Of a stretch of 64,000 nt of DNA, positions 40,145 through 48,814 are shown piece by piece; position 1 is the stretch's first letter; every line of letters starts with the position of its first letter. Location: the NCBI GenBank assembly GCA_903938445.1, contig CAJADG010000052.1:21914-85913 (forward strand), in the 5' to 3' direction. Both the position numbers and the translations under genes were made by a program. Under the pieces are notes generated by a model. The model made no database searches, was not told the origin of the DNA, and saw only the letters and a program-made list of their open reading frames with translations. The DNA comes from an uncultured Bacteroidota bacterium. Its GTDB lineage: Bacteria > Bacteroidota > Bacteroidia > Chitinophagales > Chitinophagaceae.

Positions 40145-40165
40145 AGTCATTAGCGTCCAAAACCG

Positions 40166-40173
40166 TACATTTG
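40166..40173 (+). promoter_or_regulatory. -7 promoter box of ftsX
   Basis: TACATTTG, exact TAnnTTTG, 28 nt before the ftsX ATG; only 21 bp separate it from the opposite-facing leuS box. Confidence 0.5.
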
Positions 40174-40201
40174 CAAAGCGAACAAATTAAAATTTAATGC
40201 T

Positions 40202-41077
40202 ATGGCAGTCAACGGATCAGGATCTCTAAAACGCAGTAAACCCAACTATATTTACAGTATTGTGGGGGTGGCCATTGTTTTATTTATTATGGGCATTATG
40301 GGTTGGTTATTCTTGAATTTACAGTCCATTGGCGATAATTTTAAGGAAGATATCAGAATTAGCATTTATTTAAGAACAGCAGATAAAAATGCTATAGGAA
40401 ATATTCAACAATTTATTGCTGGACAACCTTACGCTAAAAATGTGGAATATGTAAACAAGGATAAAGCAAAAGCCATTTGGAATAAAGAAAACAATGAAGA
40501 CTGGGGTAAAATTTTAGAAGTAAATCCATTGCCAGAAAGTGTTGATTTTTTTGCAAAAGCAAACTATGTAAATGTTGATAGTTTAACTAAGATAAGTACC
40601 ATTATTGAGCAAAATTTTAAGAACGAAGTGGCTGACATTTCTTATCCAAAAAGCTTGGTTACGAATCTAAATGAACGAACTACAAAGATTGGTCTCATCT
40701 TTTTAGTTTTATCAATCATACTATGCATTATAGTAATAGTAAGTATTGATACCACTATCCGATTAGCCATGTTTAGCAATCGTTTTTTAATAAAGACAAT
40801 GCAAATGGTGGGAGCAACTCGAAATTTTATATCTAAACCATTATTAATTCGCGCCTTATTAAATGGGTTAATCAGTGCATTTATTGCTATATTTTTATTA
40901 TTTGGATTAATTGAATGGGCAACGAGTCAATTTCCTCAAATTAGAACATTACAAGGTGTTAGCACCAGCGTAATGCTATTTGGCGGTCTAATTGTACTCG
41001 GAGTAGGTATTTCAGTTTTGAGCACCTACCGAAGTGTGTTAAAATATTTAAAAATGAAACTAGACGAATTATACTAA
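40202..41077 (+). CDS. ftsX: Cell division permease FtsX
   Basis: Membrane component of the FtsEX ABC complex that controls septal peptidoglycan hydrolysis. It has 291 residues and four membrane segments (about 22-42, 170-190, 220-245, 258-280) with a periplasmic loop in between (SIYLRTADKNAIGNIQQF). The TTIRLAMFSNRFLIKTMQMVGAT segment matches the FtsX coupling region. FtsE is not adjacent, as is usual in Bacteroidota. The DUF3098 and uppP genes that follow are a conserved neighbourhood. Confidence 0.93.
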   Translation: MAVNGSGSLKRSKPNYIYSIVGVAIVLFIMGIMGWLFLNLQSIGDNFKEDIRISIYLRTADKNAIGNIQQFIAGQPYAKNVEYVNKDKAKAIWNKENNEDWGKILEVNPLPESVDFFAKANYVNVDSLTKISTIIEQNFKNEVADISYPKSLVTNLNERTTKIGLIFLVLSIILCIIVIVSIDTTIRLAMFSNRFLIKTMQMVGATRNFISKPLLIRALLNGLISAFIAIFLLFGLIEWATSQFPQIRTLQGVSTSVMLFGGLIVLGVGISVLSTYRSVLKYLKMKLDELY

Positions 41078-41118
41078 CCATAAAAAATTAGTACATTTAA
41101 TTTTCAAATAAAAAGAAT

Positions 41119-41358
41119 ATGAGTCAGAAAAACAACAATAAGTCATTAGCATTTTTCGGAAAATCAAATTATATCTGGATGCTAATTGGCGCAGGTTTAA
41201 TATTAATTGGAATGCTTTTAATGTCAGGAGGGAAGAGTGCAGATCCAAACGTTTTTAACGTAAATGAAGTGTATGGTTTTCGTCGTATCACATTGGCCCC
41301 TATTGTAATTATTGCAGGTTTCATTGTTGAGATTTACGCCATTTTCAAAAAATCATAA
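41119..41358 (+). CDS. DUF3098 small membrane protein
   Basis: A 79-residue protein with two membrane segments (about 17-34 and 57-74). The spacing LIGAGLILIGMLLMSGGKSADPNVFNVNEVYGFRRI is characteristic of DUF3098, which is found in Bacteroidota between ftsX and uppP. A role in cell division or envelope synthesis is suggested only by this linkage. Confidence 0.9.
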   Translation: MSQKNNNKSLAFFGKSNYIWMLIGAGLILIGMLLMSGGKSADPNVFNVNEVYGFRRITLAPIVIIAGFIVEIYAIFKKS

Positions 41359-41379
41359 CCTAATTTTAAAATAATCTAA

Positions 41380-41405
41380 AGCGATGAATTGCTCATCGCT
41401 TTTTT
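41380..41405 (+). terminator. Intrinsic terminator after the DUF3098 gene
   Basis: AGCGATGA-ATTGC-TCATCGCT followed by T5. It separates ftsX-DUF3098 from uppP, 19 bp before the uppP ATG. Confidence 0.88.
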
Positions 41406-41423
41406 AATAACTAAACTTTTTCA

Positions 41424-42224
41424 ATGAACACTTTCCAATCCATTATCATTGCTATTGTAGAAGGTATTACCGAGTTTTTACCGATTTCTAGTACAGCACA
41501 TATGAAATTTGCAAACCCTTTTTTAGGTGTCAATCCAGAAGATCCGTTTGTGAATTTATTTGAAATAGTGATTCAATTAGCTGCAATCGCGTCGGTTGTG
41601 GTGGTGTACTATAAAAAGTTTTTTGACTTTAAGCATTATAGTTTTTATTTAAAATTAATCGTAGCAGTAATACCAGCATTAGTTTTTGGAGCATTGTTAA
41701 AGAAGCATATTGATAACGTTTTGGGGAATTTATGGATCATTGCCATGGTCATGGTGGCGGGTGGAGTTGTGTTATTATTTATAGATAAGCTTTTTACAAA
41801 TAATGAAAACGAATCACAGGAAATGAGCTATAAAAAATCATTTATTGTAGGTTGTTTTCAAGTATTATCAATTCTATTTCCAGGCTTAAGTCGAAGCGCA
41901 GCAACTATTGTAGGAGGTATGAGTCAAAAATTAACTAAAAAAACAGCGGCTGAATTTTCTTTCTTTTTAGCAGTACCTACTATGTTAGCCGCATCTGCGA
42001 AAAGTACTTTAGATGTTTACAAGGATCATAAGGAAGTATTTTCTCATGACAACTTATTTATCTTATTAATTGGTAGTGCCATTGCCTTTATTGTGGCACT
42101 TTTAAGTGTAAAGTTTTTTATCAATTTTATCCAAAAAAAGGGATTCGCATTATTTGGTTGGTACCGAATTTTATTGGGCATCACCATATTAGGTTTATTG
42201 TTTACTAAGGTGATCGTACCTTAG
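41424..42224 (+). CDS. uppP: Undecaprenyl-diphosphate phosphatase
   Basis: Inner-membrane enzyme (BacA type) that recycles undecaprenyl pyrophosphate to the monophosphate carrier used in peptidoglycan and polysaccharide synthesis. It has 266 residues and several membrane segments. Both catalytic-site motifs are present: EGITEFLPISSTAHM (about 13-27) and FPGLSRSAATIVGG. Directly after the ftsX-DUF3098 terminator. Confidence 0.96.
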   Translation: MNTFQSIIIAIVEGITEFLPISSTAHMKFANPFLGVNPEDPFVNLFEIVIQLAAIASVVVVYYKKFFDFKHYSFYLKLIVAVIPALVFGALLKKHIDNVLGNLWIIAMVMVAGGVVLLFIDKLFTNNENESQEMSYKKSFIVGCFQVLSILFPGLSRSAATIVGGMSQKLTKKTAAEFSFFLAVPTMLAASAKSTLDVYKDHKEVFSHDNLFILLIGSAIAFIVALLSVKFFINFIQKKGFALFGWYRILLGITILGLLFTKVIVP

Positions 42225-42267
42225 TTTTATAGCTTTAAGAATCTAGTTAAGAATTAAGTTTACACTC

Positions 42268-42301
42268 TAATTATTTGTATATTTAATCATACAAATAATT
42301 A
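42268..42301. promoter_or_regulatory. Perfect 13-bp inverted repeat over the UMF1 gene promoter
   Basis: TAATTATTTGTAT (42268-42280) is the exact reverse complement of 42289-42301, with an 8-nt spacer ATTTAATC. Inside it, TATATTTA (42278-42285) resembles a -7 box. The right arm ends 3 nt before the ATG at 42305. This looks like an operator for a dimeric repressor, or a 5' hairpin covering the start codon; the ligand and regulator are unknown. Confidence 0.6.
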
Positions 42302-42304
42302 ATA

Positions 42305-43612
42305 ATGCAGACAGCATCCAAAAAGGTAATCAACGGCTGGGCTATGTATGACTGGGCCAACAGTGTATATAATTTAGTGATTACCTCTACCATTTTCCCA
42401 GCTTATTATGAAGCAGTTACAGGAGACGGCAATGAAAATACTTTGATTGATAAAATTAAAATAGGCGGTTTTGAATTTTCAAATACTGCCTTGTATAATT
42501 ACGTATTAGCTGTTGCTTTTATTATCGTAGCCATCATGTCTCCATTATTATCATCAATTGCCGACTACAGGGGAAATAAAAAACAATTTTTGCAATTCTT
42601 CTGCACCATGGGAAGTCTAGCCTGCGCATCTTTATACTTTTTTGACAAGGATCATATTACAGGTGGCTTAATTTCTGTAATTATTGCTTGTATAGGTTTT
42701 TGGAGCAGTTTAGTATTTTATAACTCCTATTTACCAGAAATTGCAGCCCCAGAGGATCGTGATAAAGTAAGTGCCAAAGGATTTATGATGGGTTATATTG
42801 GTTCAGTTTTATTACAATTAATTTGTTTTGTATTTGTATTGAAACCTGAATTATTTGGGATTACAGTTGGCAAGGCTTCTCAAATTTCCTTTTTATTAGT
42901 AGGTATTTGGTGGTTGGCTTTTGGATGGTTTGCCATTGGAAGATTACCTAATGGATCTGGAGTGAGAGGGCCTCATAGTAATAAATTAATTACACAAGGG
43001 TATAAGGAATTACACAAAGTTTGGATAGAATTGAAAAAACTACCCACCCTTAAAAGATTTTTGTGGTCTTTCTTTTTTTATAATATGGGAGTGCAAACAG
43101 TTATGTTGGCTGCCACTTTATATGGAAAAAGTGAACTTAATATTCCAACAACTAATTTAATTTTAGCGATTTTAATTATTCAAATTGTAGCCATACCTGG
43201 CGCTAATTTAATGGCAAGACTTGCCACTAAATGGGGCAATTTTAATACTTTAATGGTAGCAGTCACCATTTGGATTGGTGGATGTGTAATGGGTTATTTT
43301 TTACCAAAAGGAGGCGTTGTTCCATTTTATTTATTAGCCATCGTAGTAGGATTTATTATGGGAGGAATTCAATCTGTAAGCCGTAGTACTTATTCAAAAT
43401 TAATGCCGGACACCCATGACACTACTAGCTTTTTTAGTTTCTTTGATGTCACTGAAAAAATTGCCATTGTTATTGGTATGCTTAGCTTTGGAAGAATTAC
43501 TGAAATAACAGGATCACAAAGAAATTCAGTATTAGCTTTAGGCATATTTTTTATCATAGGCTTTATATTATTATACCGAACATCTAAATTGGATAAAAAT
43601 GCAACTGCATAG
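42305..43612 (+). CDS. UMF1-type MFS transporter
   Basis: A 435-residue major-facilitator-like membrane protein with about 12 segments. The N-terminus GWAMYDWANSVYNLVITS is the hallmark of the UMF1 (Atg22-like) family; its substrate in bacteria is unknown. A perfect inverted repeat sits at its promoter. The next gene starts 14 bp before its stop codon, so the two are translationally coupled. Confidence 0.92.
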   Translation: MQTASKKVINGWAMYDWANSVYNLVITSTIFPAYYEAVTGDGNENTLIDKIKIGGFEFSNTALYNYVLAVAFIIVAIMSPLLSSIADYRGNKKQFLQFFCTMGSLACASLYFFDKDHITGGLISVIIACIGFWSSLVFYNSYLPEIAAPEDRDKVSAKGFMMGYIGSVLLQLICFVFVLKPELFGITVGKASQISFLLVGIWWLAFGWFAIGRLPNGSGVRGPHSNKLITQGYKELHKVWIELKKLPTLKRFLWSFFFYNMGVQTVMLAATLYGKSELNIPTTNLILAILIIQIVAIPGANLMARLATKWGNFNTLMVAVTIWIGGCVMGYFLPKGGVVPFYLLAIVVGFIMGGIQSVSRSTYSKLMPDTHDTTSFFSFFDVTEKIAIVIGMLSFGRITEITGSQRNSVLALGIFFIIGFILLYRTSKLDKNATA

Positions 43613-44471
43613 TATTGAAACTGGTAATTTTAAATTGGATGGAGGCGCAATGTTTGGAGTGGTGCCAAAATCTATTTGGAATAAGTTGAATCCTGCAGAT
43701 GAAAATAATTTATGTACTTGGGCATTAAGATGTTTACTTATCATTGAAGGGGATAGAAAAATATTGGTAGATACGGGAATGGGCAACAAGCAGGATGCAA
43801 AGTTTTTTAGTCACTACCACCCTAGTAATACAGTTACCTTAAAAGATGCTTTAAGCAAATTAAATGTAAGCTTTAATGACATTACTGATGTTTTACTTAC
43901 ACATTTACATTTTGATCATGTTGGTGGTGCCATTGAACAAAAGGATAATCAATTGATTACTGTATTTCCAAATGCCACTTATTGGATAAGCGAACCACAA
44001 TGGAACTTAGCAATGCATCCTAATAAAAGAGAAAAAGCCTCTTTTTTAAAAGAGAATATTATTCCCATTAAAGAAAGTGGTCAGTTAAAATTAATAAGTA
44101 TTCCTGCATATCAAAGCAATGATAGCTTACAGGAAATTCATTTTAGCGAACATATATCTTGTCTAGTTGTCAATGGCCATACCGAAGGAATGTTATTGCC
44201 TAAAATTGAATACCATAATCATACTGTTGTTTTCATGGCGGATCTTTTGCCTAGTATTGGCCATATACCTATTCCTTACGTAATGGGTTATGACATGCAA
44301 CCATTATTAACTTTGAATGAAAAGGAAGTATTTTTGAATGAAGCTTTGCAAAAAAATTATACACTTTTCTTTGAGCATGATGCGGTGAACGAATGTTGTA
44401 ATGTACATTTAACTGAGAAAGGGATTAGAGCAAAGGATAGCTTTACATTAAGCAGCTTGCTTACTCATTGA
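43599..44471 (+). CDS. MBL-fold metallohydrolase
   Basis: A 290-residue metallo-beta-lactamase-fold hydrolase. The zinc-binding motif THLHFDHVGG (HxHxDH) is near residues 104-113, with later ligands in VNGHTEGM (His), FMADLLPS (Asp) and FEHDA. The layout suggests the N-acyl-homoserine lactonase/quorum-quenching-like branch, but substrate cannot be assigned. It overlaps the UMF1 transporter gene by 14 bp, and its 3' end overlaps the convergent DUF3108 gene by 11 bp. Confidence 0.9.
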   Translation: MQLHSIETGNFKLDGGAMFGVVPKSIWNKLNPADENNLCTWALRCLLIIEGDRKILVDTGMGNKQDAKFFSHYHPSNTVTLKDALSKLNVSFNDITDVLLTHLHFDHVGGAIEQKDNQLITVFPNATYWISEPQWNLAMHPNKREKASFLKENIIPIKESGQLKLISIPAYQSNDSLQEIHFSEHISCLVVNGHTEGMLLPKIEYHNHTVVFMADLLPSIGHIPIPYVMGYDMQPLLTLNEKEVFLNEALQKNYTLFFEHDAVNECCNVHLTEKGIRAKDSFTLSSLLTH

Positions 44472-45261
44472 TATTAATAAGTGCAGTTAAGGGATGTCTT
44501 AAATTTTGATACCCTACCATATCAACCTTAATACTTCCAACTACTATCGGCGTTTCAATGCGAACGGGTATATGGTTTTCATCATCAGTTACCCATACAA
44601 TCATTTTCTCACCCCCATTAAAAACAGTGCCCTTCACTAATAATGGCGCTAATTTAATCACTTTGAACTTGCCATATCGAGTTGTAATTTCATCTCTTCC
44701 TAAAAATTTAAAGTAAGATGGATACAATTCTTTATCTAAAAAAAAGTTTAAATACACTTTGTCATTTATCTGAATATTGGAAAAGTTAATATTACGTGCA
44801 GCATAAATGGCACTAATTACATCATAAGTACAGTCTGCTGTTTTAAAAGTTCCTACAGCAGTTGATGTATTAACAGTTTTAGACTTTTGGTTAAACGTCA
44901 ATAATTCGGTTTGATGAAACTTACCCTCATTTATTTTTCTTGTAAATTGATAGGGCAAAAGACTTTGGGCATCCACTATACTTTCATATTTGTCACGCAC
45001 TTTAAAAATCCAATCATATTTACTATTAGACTTTCCTAAGGCAGTAAATGTATAAGCATCTGCTCCATTCCAATTAGTAGCAGTTGTTCTAAATTCCGCA
45101 CTACCAGCATTTACATATAATCCAACTACATTGTAATAAATAGTGTATTCAATTTTTTCGCCAGTTGAAAATGAGGTGTTGGATTGATTACAAAGTGAAG
45201 TGTCTTTTGCAATAAATAAATTAAGAAATGGCAGAAGAAAGTATATAATTAAAAGGTGCAT
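44461..45261 (-). CDS. DUF3108-domain secreted protein
   Basis: A 266-residue protein from the ATG at 45261 (an upstream in-frame TTG would add eight residues). Signal peptide LLIIYFLLPFLNLFIA. The mature start, STGEKIEYTIYYNVVGLYVNAGSAEFR, is the DUF3108 signature; these are beta-barrel-like envelope proteins of unknown function. 26 bp after the membrane gene at 45288, probably one transcript. Confidence 0.87.
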   Translation of the reverse strand: MHLLIIYFLLPFLNLFIAKDTSLCNQSNTSFSTGEKIEYTIYYNVVGLYVNAGSAEFRTTATNWNGADAYTFTALGKSNSKYDWIFKVRDKYESIVDAQSLLPYQFTRKINEGKFHQTELLTFNQKSKTVNTSTAVGTFKTADCTYDVISAIYAARNINFSNIQINDKVYLNFFLDKELYPSYFKFLGRDEITTRYGKFKVIKLAPLLVKGTVFNGGEKMIVWVTDDENHIPVRIETPIVVGSIKVDMVGYQNLRHPLTALININE

Positions 45262-45287
45262 TGGAGGATGACTAATTATTGGCAAAA

Positions 45288-46247
45288 TTATCGATTTAAA
45301 CGATACCCTAATAATAAGATAGCCCCAATAATGGAAGGTAATAAGAAATTAACACTCCATATTATAGAAGATAATGATATAATCATGATTTTATTCTGAA
45401 TATAGGGCTCCAAAATCAATAATAACAATTGTCCTCGAACTGCTAATTCTGTAATACTAATAGTGGGTAAAATACTTAAAAATAAAAAGAGAATTGCTAC
45501 TGAAAGGGCGATTGAAATAAAATCAATTTGCATTTGCAACATATAAGCAACCCATACATATTGCAATAAAAAAATCAAGTACCTAGAAAAGGATAAAACC
45601 AATAAATAAAATTTAATCCGAGTAGGTATTTGTAAAATATTTAAAAAATGTAGCTTACCCTTCCATTCAAATTTATAAAAAAATAAACCTATGGATAGTA
45701 TTAAAATAATTGGCAGTAATATTTTTACTCCCATTAATAAATTATCATTGATCCAATGGTATTGACCAATATTCAATACAAGCGCTATTGACCCAATGAT
45801 AATGGTAATTAATAACTGTGCATAGGAAGCCCAAGCAAGCTGCGATACTCCTATAAGCTTTTTACCTTCTTCTAAATAAAGTGTTCTACCTGCGTATTCT
45901 CCAATTCTATTGGGCGTAAAAAATGCAAATGTTTGTCCAACCAACACTCCTTTTACTGCTTTTGAAAATGAAATCGAATTATTAGATGATACTATATTAT
46001 TAGAGGAGGCTACCATTCTCCATTTAAAAGATTCAATTAAAAAATTGAAGGCCATTAATATAAATAGCACACACCATTGATAAAAAGGAATTTGAAAAAT
46101 GAGTTGACGCAATATGAATTGATATTGCATAGAATTGTCATTGGACAAAACTTGCTTGTAAATTGCATAACTGCATAAAAGGAATAAAAAAAGTCCGATA
46201 CTTTTTTTAGCGTAAGAAATAATGGATTGAAAGTATCCCTTTAACAT
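45288..46247 (-). CDS. Lysylphosphatidylglycerol synthase-type membrane protein (UPF0104)
   Basis: A 319-residue inner-membrane protein with about 8 hydrophobic segments. The motif VLVGQTFAFFTPNRIGEYAGRTLYL (conserved GxxxxxxxPxxxGE) places it in the LPG-synthase TM region / UPF0104 family. It lacks the cytosolic aminoacyl-transfer domain of MprF, so lipid lysylation itself is unlikely. Divergent from ruvC. Confidence 0.85.
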   Translation of the reverse strand: MLKGYFQSIISYAKKSIGLFLFLLCSYAIYKQVLSNDNSMQYQFILRQLIFQIPFYQWCVLFILMAFNFLIESFKWRMVASSNNIVSSNNSISFSKAVKGVLVGQTFAFFTPNRIGEYAGRTLYLEEGKKLIGVSQLAWASYAQLLITIIIGSIALVLNIGQYHWINDNLLMGVKILLPIILILSIGLFFYKFEWKGKLHFLNILQIPTRIKFYLLVLSFSRYLIFLLQYVWVAYMLQMQIDFISIALSVAILFLFLSILPTISITELAVRGQLLLLILEPYIQNKIMIISLSSIIWSVNFLLPSIIGAILLLGYRLNR

Positions 46248-46280
46248 AACTTCAAAGTTCGGAATTTGATATGATATCTG

Positions 46281-46288
46281 TAACTTTA
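46281..46288 (+). promoter_or_regulatory. -7 promoter box of ruvC
   Basis: TAACTTTA, one mismatch from TAnnTTTG, ending 6 nt before the preferred ruvC ATG at 46295. Confidence 0.4.
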
Positions 46289-46294
46289 TTCTTT

Positions 46295-46885
46295 ATGAGT
46301 AAAACACCCCTAATTTTAGGAATTGATCCTGGAACTCAAATACTTGGATACGCCCTTTTAAAAGGAGGTAGTAAGCCTGTATTGATTGAAATGGATGTAT
46401 TGAAACTTACGAAAGAGAAAGATATTTATGCAAGACTTCAAATGATTCATGCAAAAATTATTGAATTAATTGAGTTGCATAAACCTACTGATTTTGCAAT
46501 TGAAGCTCCGTTTTTTGGTAAGAATGTACAAAGTATGCTTAAACTTGGTCGAGCACAAGGGGTAGCCATTGCTGCGGCTATGCATTATCATTTACCCGTA
46601 ACCGAGTACGCTCCCAAAAAAGTAAAGCAGTCGATCACTGGCAATGGCAATGCCGACAAGGATATGGTTTGGAAAATGTTAGCGCAAATCTTGTCTATTA
46701 AAAAACAACCAAAGTACTTTGATGCCACCGATGCCCTTGGTGTTGCACTTTGTCATTTATACCAAATGAATGGACCTGTACTTCCTGTAATCTCTAAAAC
46801 AGGCAAAGGTTCTAAAACTGCAAAAAAATCAAATGGGTGGGCTGCTTTTATGACCAATAATCCAAGCAGGGTGAAGGTCAAATAA
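46295..46885 (+). CDS. ruvC: Crossover junction endodeoxyribonuclease RuvC
   Basis: Holliday-junction resolvase of the RNase H fold. The preferred start MSKTPLILGIDPGTQ gives 196 residues; an upstream ATG at 46271 would cross the likely -7 box. Catalytic acids are visible: Asp in GIDPGT, Glu in FAIEAPFF and the C-terminal Asp pair in FDATDALGVALCH. The C-terminus carries a lysine-rich tail. The partner ruvB is at 34054. Confidence 0.94.
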   Translation: MSKTPLILGIDPGTQILGYALLKGGSKPVLIEMDVLKLTKEKDIYARLQMIHAKIIELIELHKPTDFAIEAPFFGKNVQSMLKLGRAQGVAIAAAMHYHLPVTEYAPKKVKQSITGNGNADKDMVWKMLAQILSIKKQPKYFDATDALGVALCHLYQMNGPVLPVISKTGKGSKTAKKSNGWAAFMTNNPSRVKVK

Positions 46886-46897
46886 GGAATGATTTCA

Positions 46898-47290
46898 CTA
46901 ACCTAATTTACTTACAATCAATTCCTGAATTTGTTGAAACTCCTCTTGAGTGAATTGTAATTTTGGATTTGCAAAATTTAAGTCATCCGCAGCATTAATT
47001 GGAATCAAGTGCACATGCGCGTGTGGAACTTCTAATCCTACTGTTACCATACTTACTCGATTACAGTGAAAGCTTGATTCTATTGCTTTTGCAATAGGTT
47101 TTGCAAACTGCATCAGCTCATTTAAGTAATTATCTGGAACATCAAAAATTCTATCAACCTCAATTTTTGGCACAATTAAGGTATGTCCTTTTTGAAGTGG
47201 AAAAATATCTAAAAAAGCAAAGAATAAATCGGTCTCTGCAATTTTATAAGATGGAATTTCTCCTTTAATAATTTTTGAAAAAATAGTCAT
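46898..47290 (-). CDS. HIT-family protein
   Basis: A 130-residue histidine-triad nucleotide hydrolase/transferase. The active-site motif HAHVHLIPI (about 95-103; HxHxHxx) and the N-terminal FSKIIKGEIPSYKI are typical of Hint/YcfF-type proteins, which hydrolyse adenosine phosphoramidates. 9 bp after greA on the same strand, suggesting co-transcription. Confidence 0.93.
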   Translation of the reverse strand: MTIFSKIIKGEIPSYKIAETDLFFAFLDIFPLQKGHTLIVPKIEVDRIFDVPDNYLNELMQFAKPIAKAIESSFHCNRVSMVTVGLEVPHAHVHLIPINAADDLNFANPKLQFTQEEFQQIQELIVSKLG

Positions 47291-47299
47291 AACAAATAA

Positions 47300-47776
47300 T
47301 TATACCGTTATGTTATCTACTTTAAATTTCATAGTTCCATTAGGTGTTTGTACTTCCGCAATTTCTCCAACTTTCTTTCCAATCAATCCTTTACCAATTG
47401 GGGAAGATGCCGATATTTTACCTGCTTTTAAATCTGCTTCTTTTTCACCTACTAATTGATAAGTAACTGTCTTTTTAGTAGCCTCATTCGTTATAGTTAC
47501 TTTGGTTAAAATCGTAACCTTACTGGTATCAATTGTTTTAGTATCTACAATTTTAGCATTTGAAATAGCAGCTTCTAATTGTTTGATTTTAGATTCTAAC
47601 ATTCCTTGTGCTTCTTTTGCAGCATCATATTCGGCATTTTCTTTTAAATCCCCTTTCTCTCTTGCTTCTGCAATAGCTCTTGATGCAGCTGGACGATCAA
47701 TTGATTTTAACTTATGCAATTCCTCGCGCATCTTATCAAATGTCTCTTGTGTAACATATACATTAGTTTCACTCAT
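47300..47776 (-). CDS. greA: Transcription elongation factor GreA
   Basis: Rescues backtracked RNA polymerase by stimulating transcript cleavage. With the ATG at 47776 (MSETNVYVTQETFDKM) it has 158 residues, the family length; the ORF can be extended 20 codons upstream, but that part covers a terminator hairpin. The N-terminal coiled coil contains the acidic tip ENAEYDAAKEAQ, and the C-terminal FKBP-like domain has SPIGKGLIGKKVGE. Confidence 0.95.
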   Translation of the reverse strand: MSETNVYVTQETFDKMREELHKLKSIDRPAASRAIAEAREKGDLKENAEYDAAKEAQGMLESKIKQLEAAISNAKIVDTKTIDTSKVTILTKVTITNEATKKTVTYQLVGEKEADLKAGKISASSPIGKGLIGKKVGEIAEVQTPNGTMKFKVDNITV

Positions 47777-47791
47777 AACCTTCGTTTTATA

Positions 47792-47828
47792 TAAAAAAAA
47801 TACAACGCCACATAATTGTAGCGTTGCA
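47792..47828 (-). terminator. Intrinsic terminator between the dehydrogenase gene and greA
   Basis: On the minus strand TGCAACGC (47828-47821) pairs with GCGTTGTA (47808-47801; one G-U), followed by T8 to about 47793. It should end transcripts from the 47884 gene. A TAACTTTG box (47841-47834) lies just upstream of it, so transcripts starting there would meet this hairpin at once. Confidence 0.8.
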
Positions 47829-47883
47829 GTATACAAAGTTATTGAATTTAGGTCAAATTAGAAGCAAAGAATAGCTAATTGGA

Positions 47884-48813
47884 TCAAATTATGGCTAATT
47901 TTTCCAATACAACTCTGGCCATTTTATAATAAGCCTCATGGCTATAACCCGCTATATGAGGGGTTAAAATACAATTCGAAAAGGACAATAAAGCTTGTAA
48001 TTGTGCTTTTTCTACTTTATTATAATTGGCTAATTGTTCATTTTCTAAAACATCCAAACCCACGCCTCTAACCAATTGATTATGAAGCGCTTTTACCACC
48101 GCTGCCGTATTCGTAACCTGTCCACGACAAGTACTAATAAAATAGGGCTTTTGTTTACAATTGTTAAAAAAAGCATCATTCGCATAATGAAAAGTGAGCT
48201 CCGTTAAAGGTAAATGCAAACTTATGACATCCGCCTGTTCCTGAATCTGCTCCAAACTTGCCGCTTTTATCTGTGCAGTTTCAAAGTCTTTTTTATAAAT
48301 ATCGTGAGCTAAAATTTTAACATCGAATCCCGCTAATACTTTTGCAAATGCAGATCCGGTATTACCCAGTCCAATGATACCTACTGTCTTTCCTGTGAGT
48401 TCATCTGCCCTATTGGCATCTCGTATCCATTCCCCATTTTGAATTTGAATATAACTACTATGAATACGATTCATTAAACTCAAAACAAGTCCTAGGGTAT
48501 GCTCCCCCACCGTGGTACAATTTCCTTCAGGACTACTTACACATTGAATCCCTTTTTGAGTGGCATAATTTACATCAATCAATTCCATGCCACTACCTAA
48601 TCTTCCAATCCATTTTAATTGTTGTGCTTTAGCTAATATAGCTGCATCTATTTTTAATCGAGTGGTGACAATTAAGCCATGCGCATGGGGTATTATTTCT
48701 GCCAATTGTTCATATTGAATAGCAGGCTCATACACAATTTCATACCCTTTTTGTTGTAAGGTTTCAATCAAAAAAGTATGTACCGGAGCTGTTATAATTA
48801 CAATAGATGCCAT
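47884..48813 (-). CDS. D-2-hydroxyacid dehydrogenase (NAD-binding)
   Basis: A 309-residue oxidoreductase of the D-isomer-specific family, similar to phosphoglycerate dehydrogenase-like proteins. Rossmann motif [12 protein letters not shown] (about 144-155), conserved Arg in ISTCRGQV (usually SRG), Glu in DVLENEQ and the catalytic His in LTPHIAGYS. The ACT domain of true SerA is absent, so serine synthesis is only one possibility. rsmA starts 1 bp upstream of its first codon region on the same strand. Confidence 0.88.
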   Translation of the reverse strand: MASIVIITAPVHTFLIETLQQKGYEIVYEPAIQYEQLAEIIPHAHGLIVTTRLKIDAAILAKAQQLKWIGRLGSGMELIDVNYATQKGIQCVSSPEGNCTTVGEHTLGLVLSLMNRIHSSYIQIQNGEWIRDANRADELTGKTVGIIGLGNTGSAFAKVLAGFDVKILAHDIYKKDFETAQIKAASLEQIQEQADVISLHLPLTELTFHYANDAFFNNCKQKPYFISTCRGQVTNTAAVVKALHNQLVRGVGLDVLENEQLANYNKVEKAQLQALLSFSNCILTPHIAGYSHEAYYKMARVVLEKLAII

Positions 48814-48814
48814 C

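Noticed and set aside
47834..47841. Calling TAACTTTG the greA promoter
   Set aside because: A strong terminator lies between it and greA, so it is listed as a finding rather than as a promoter feature.
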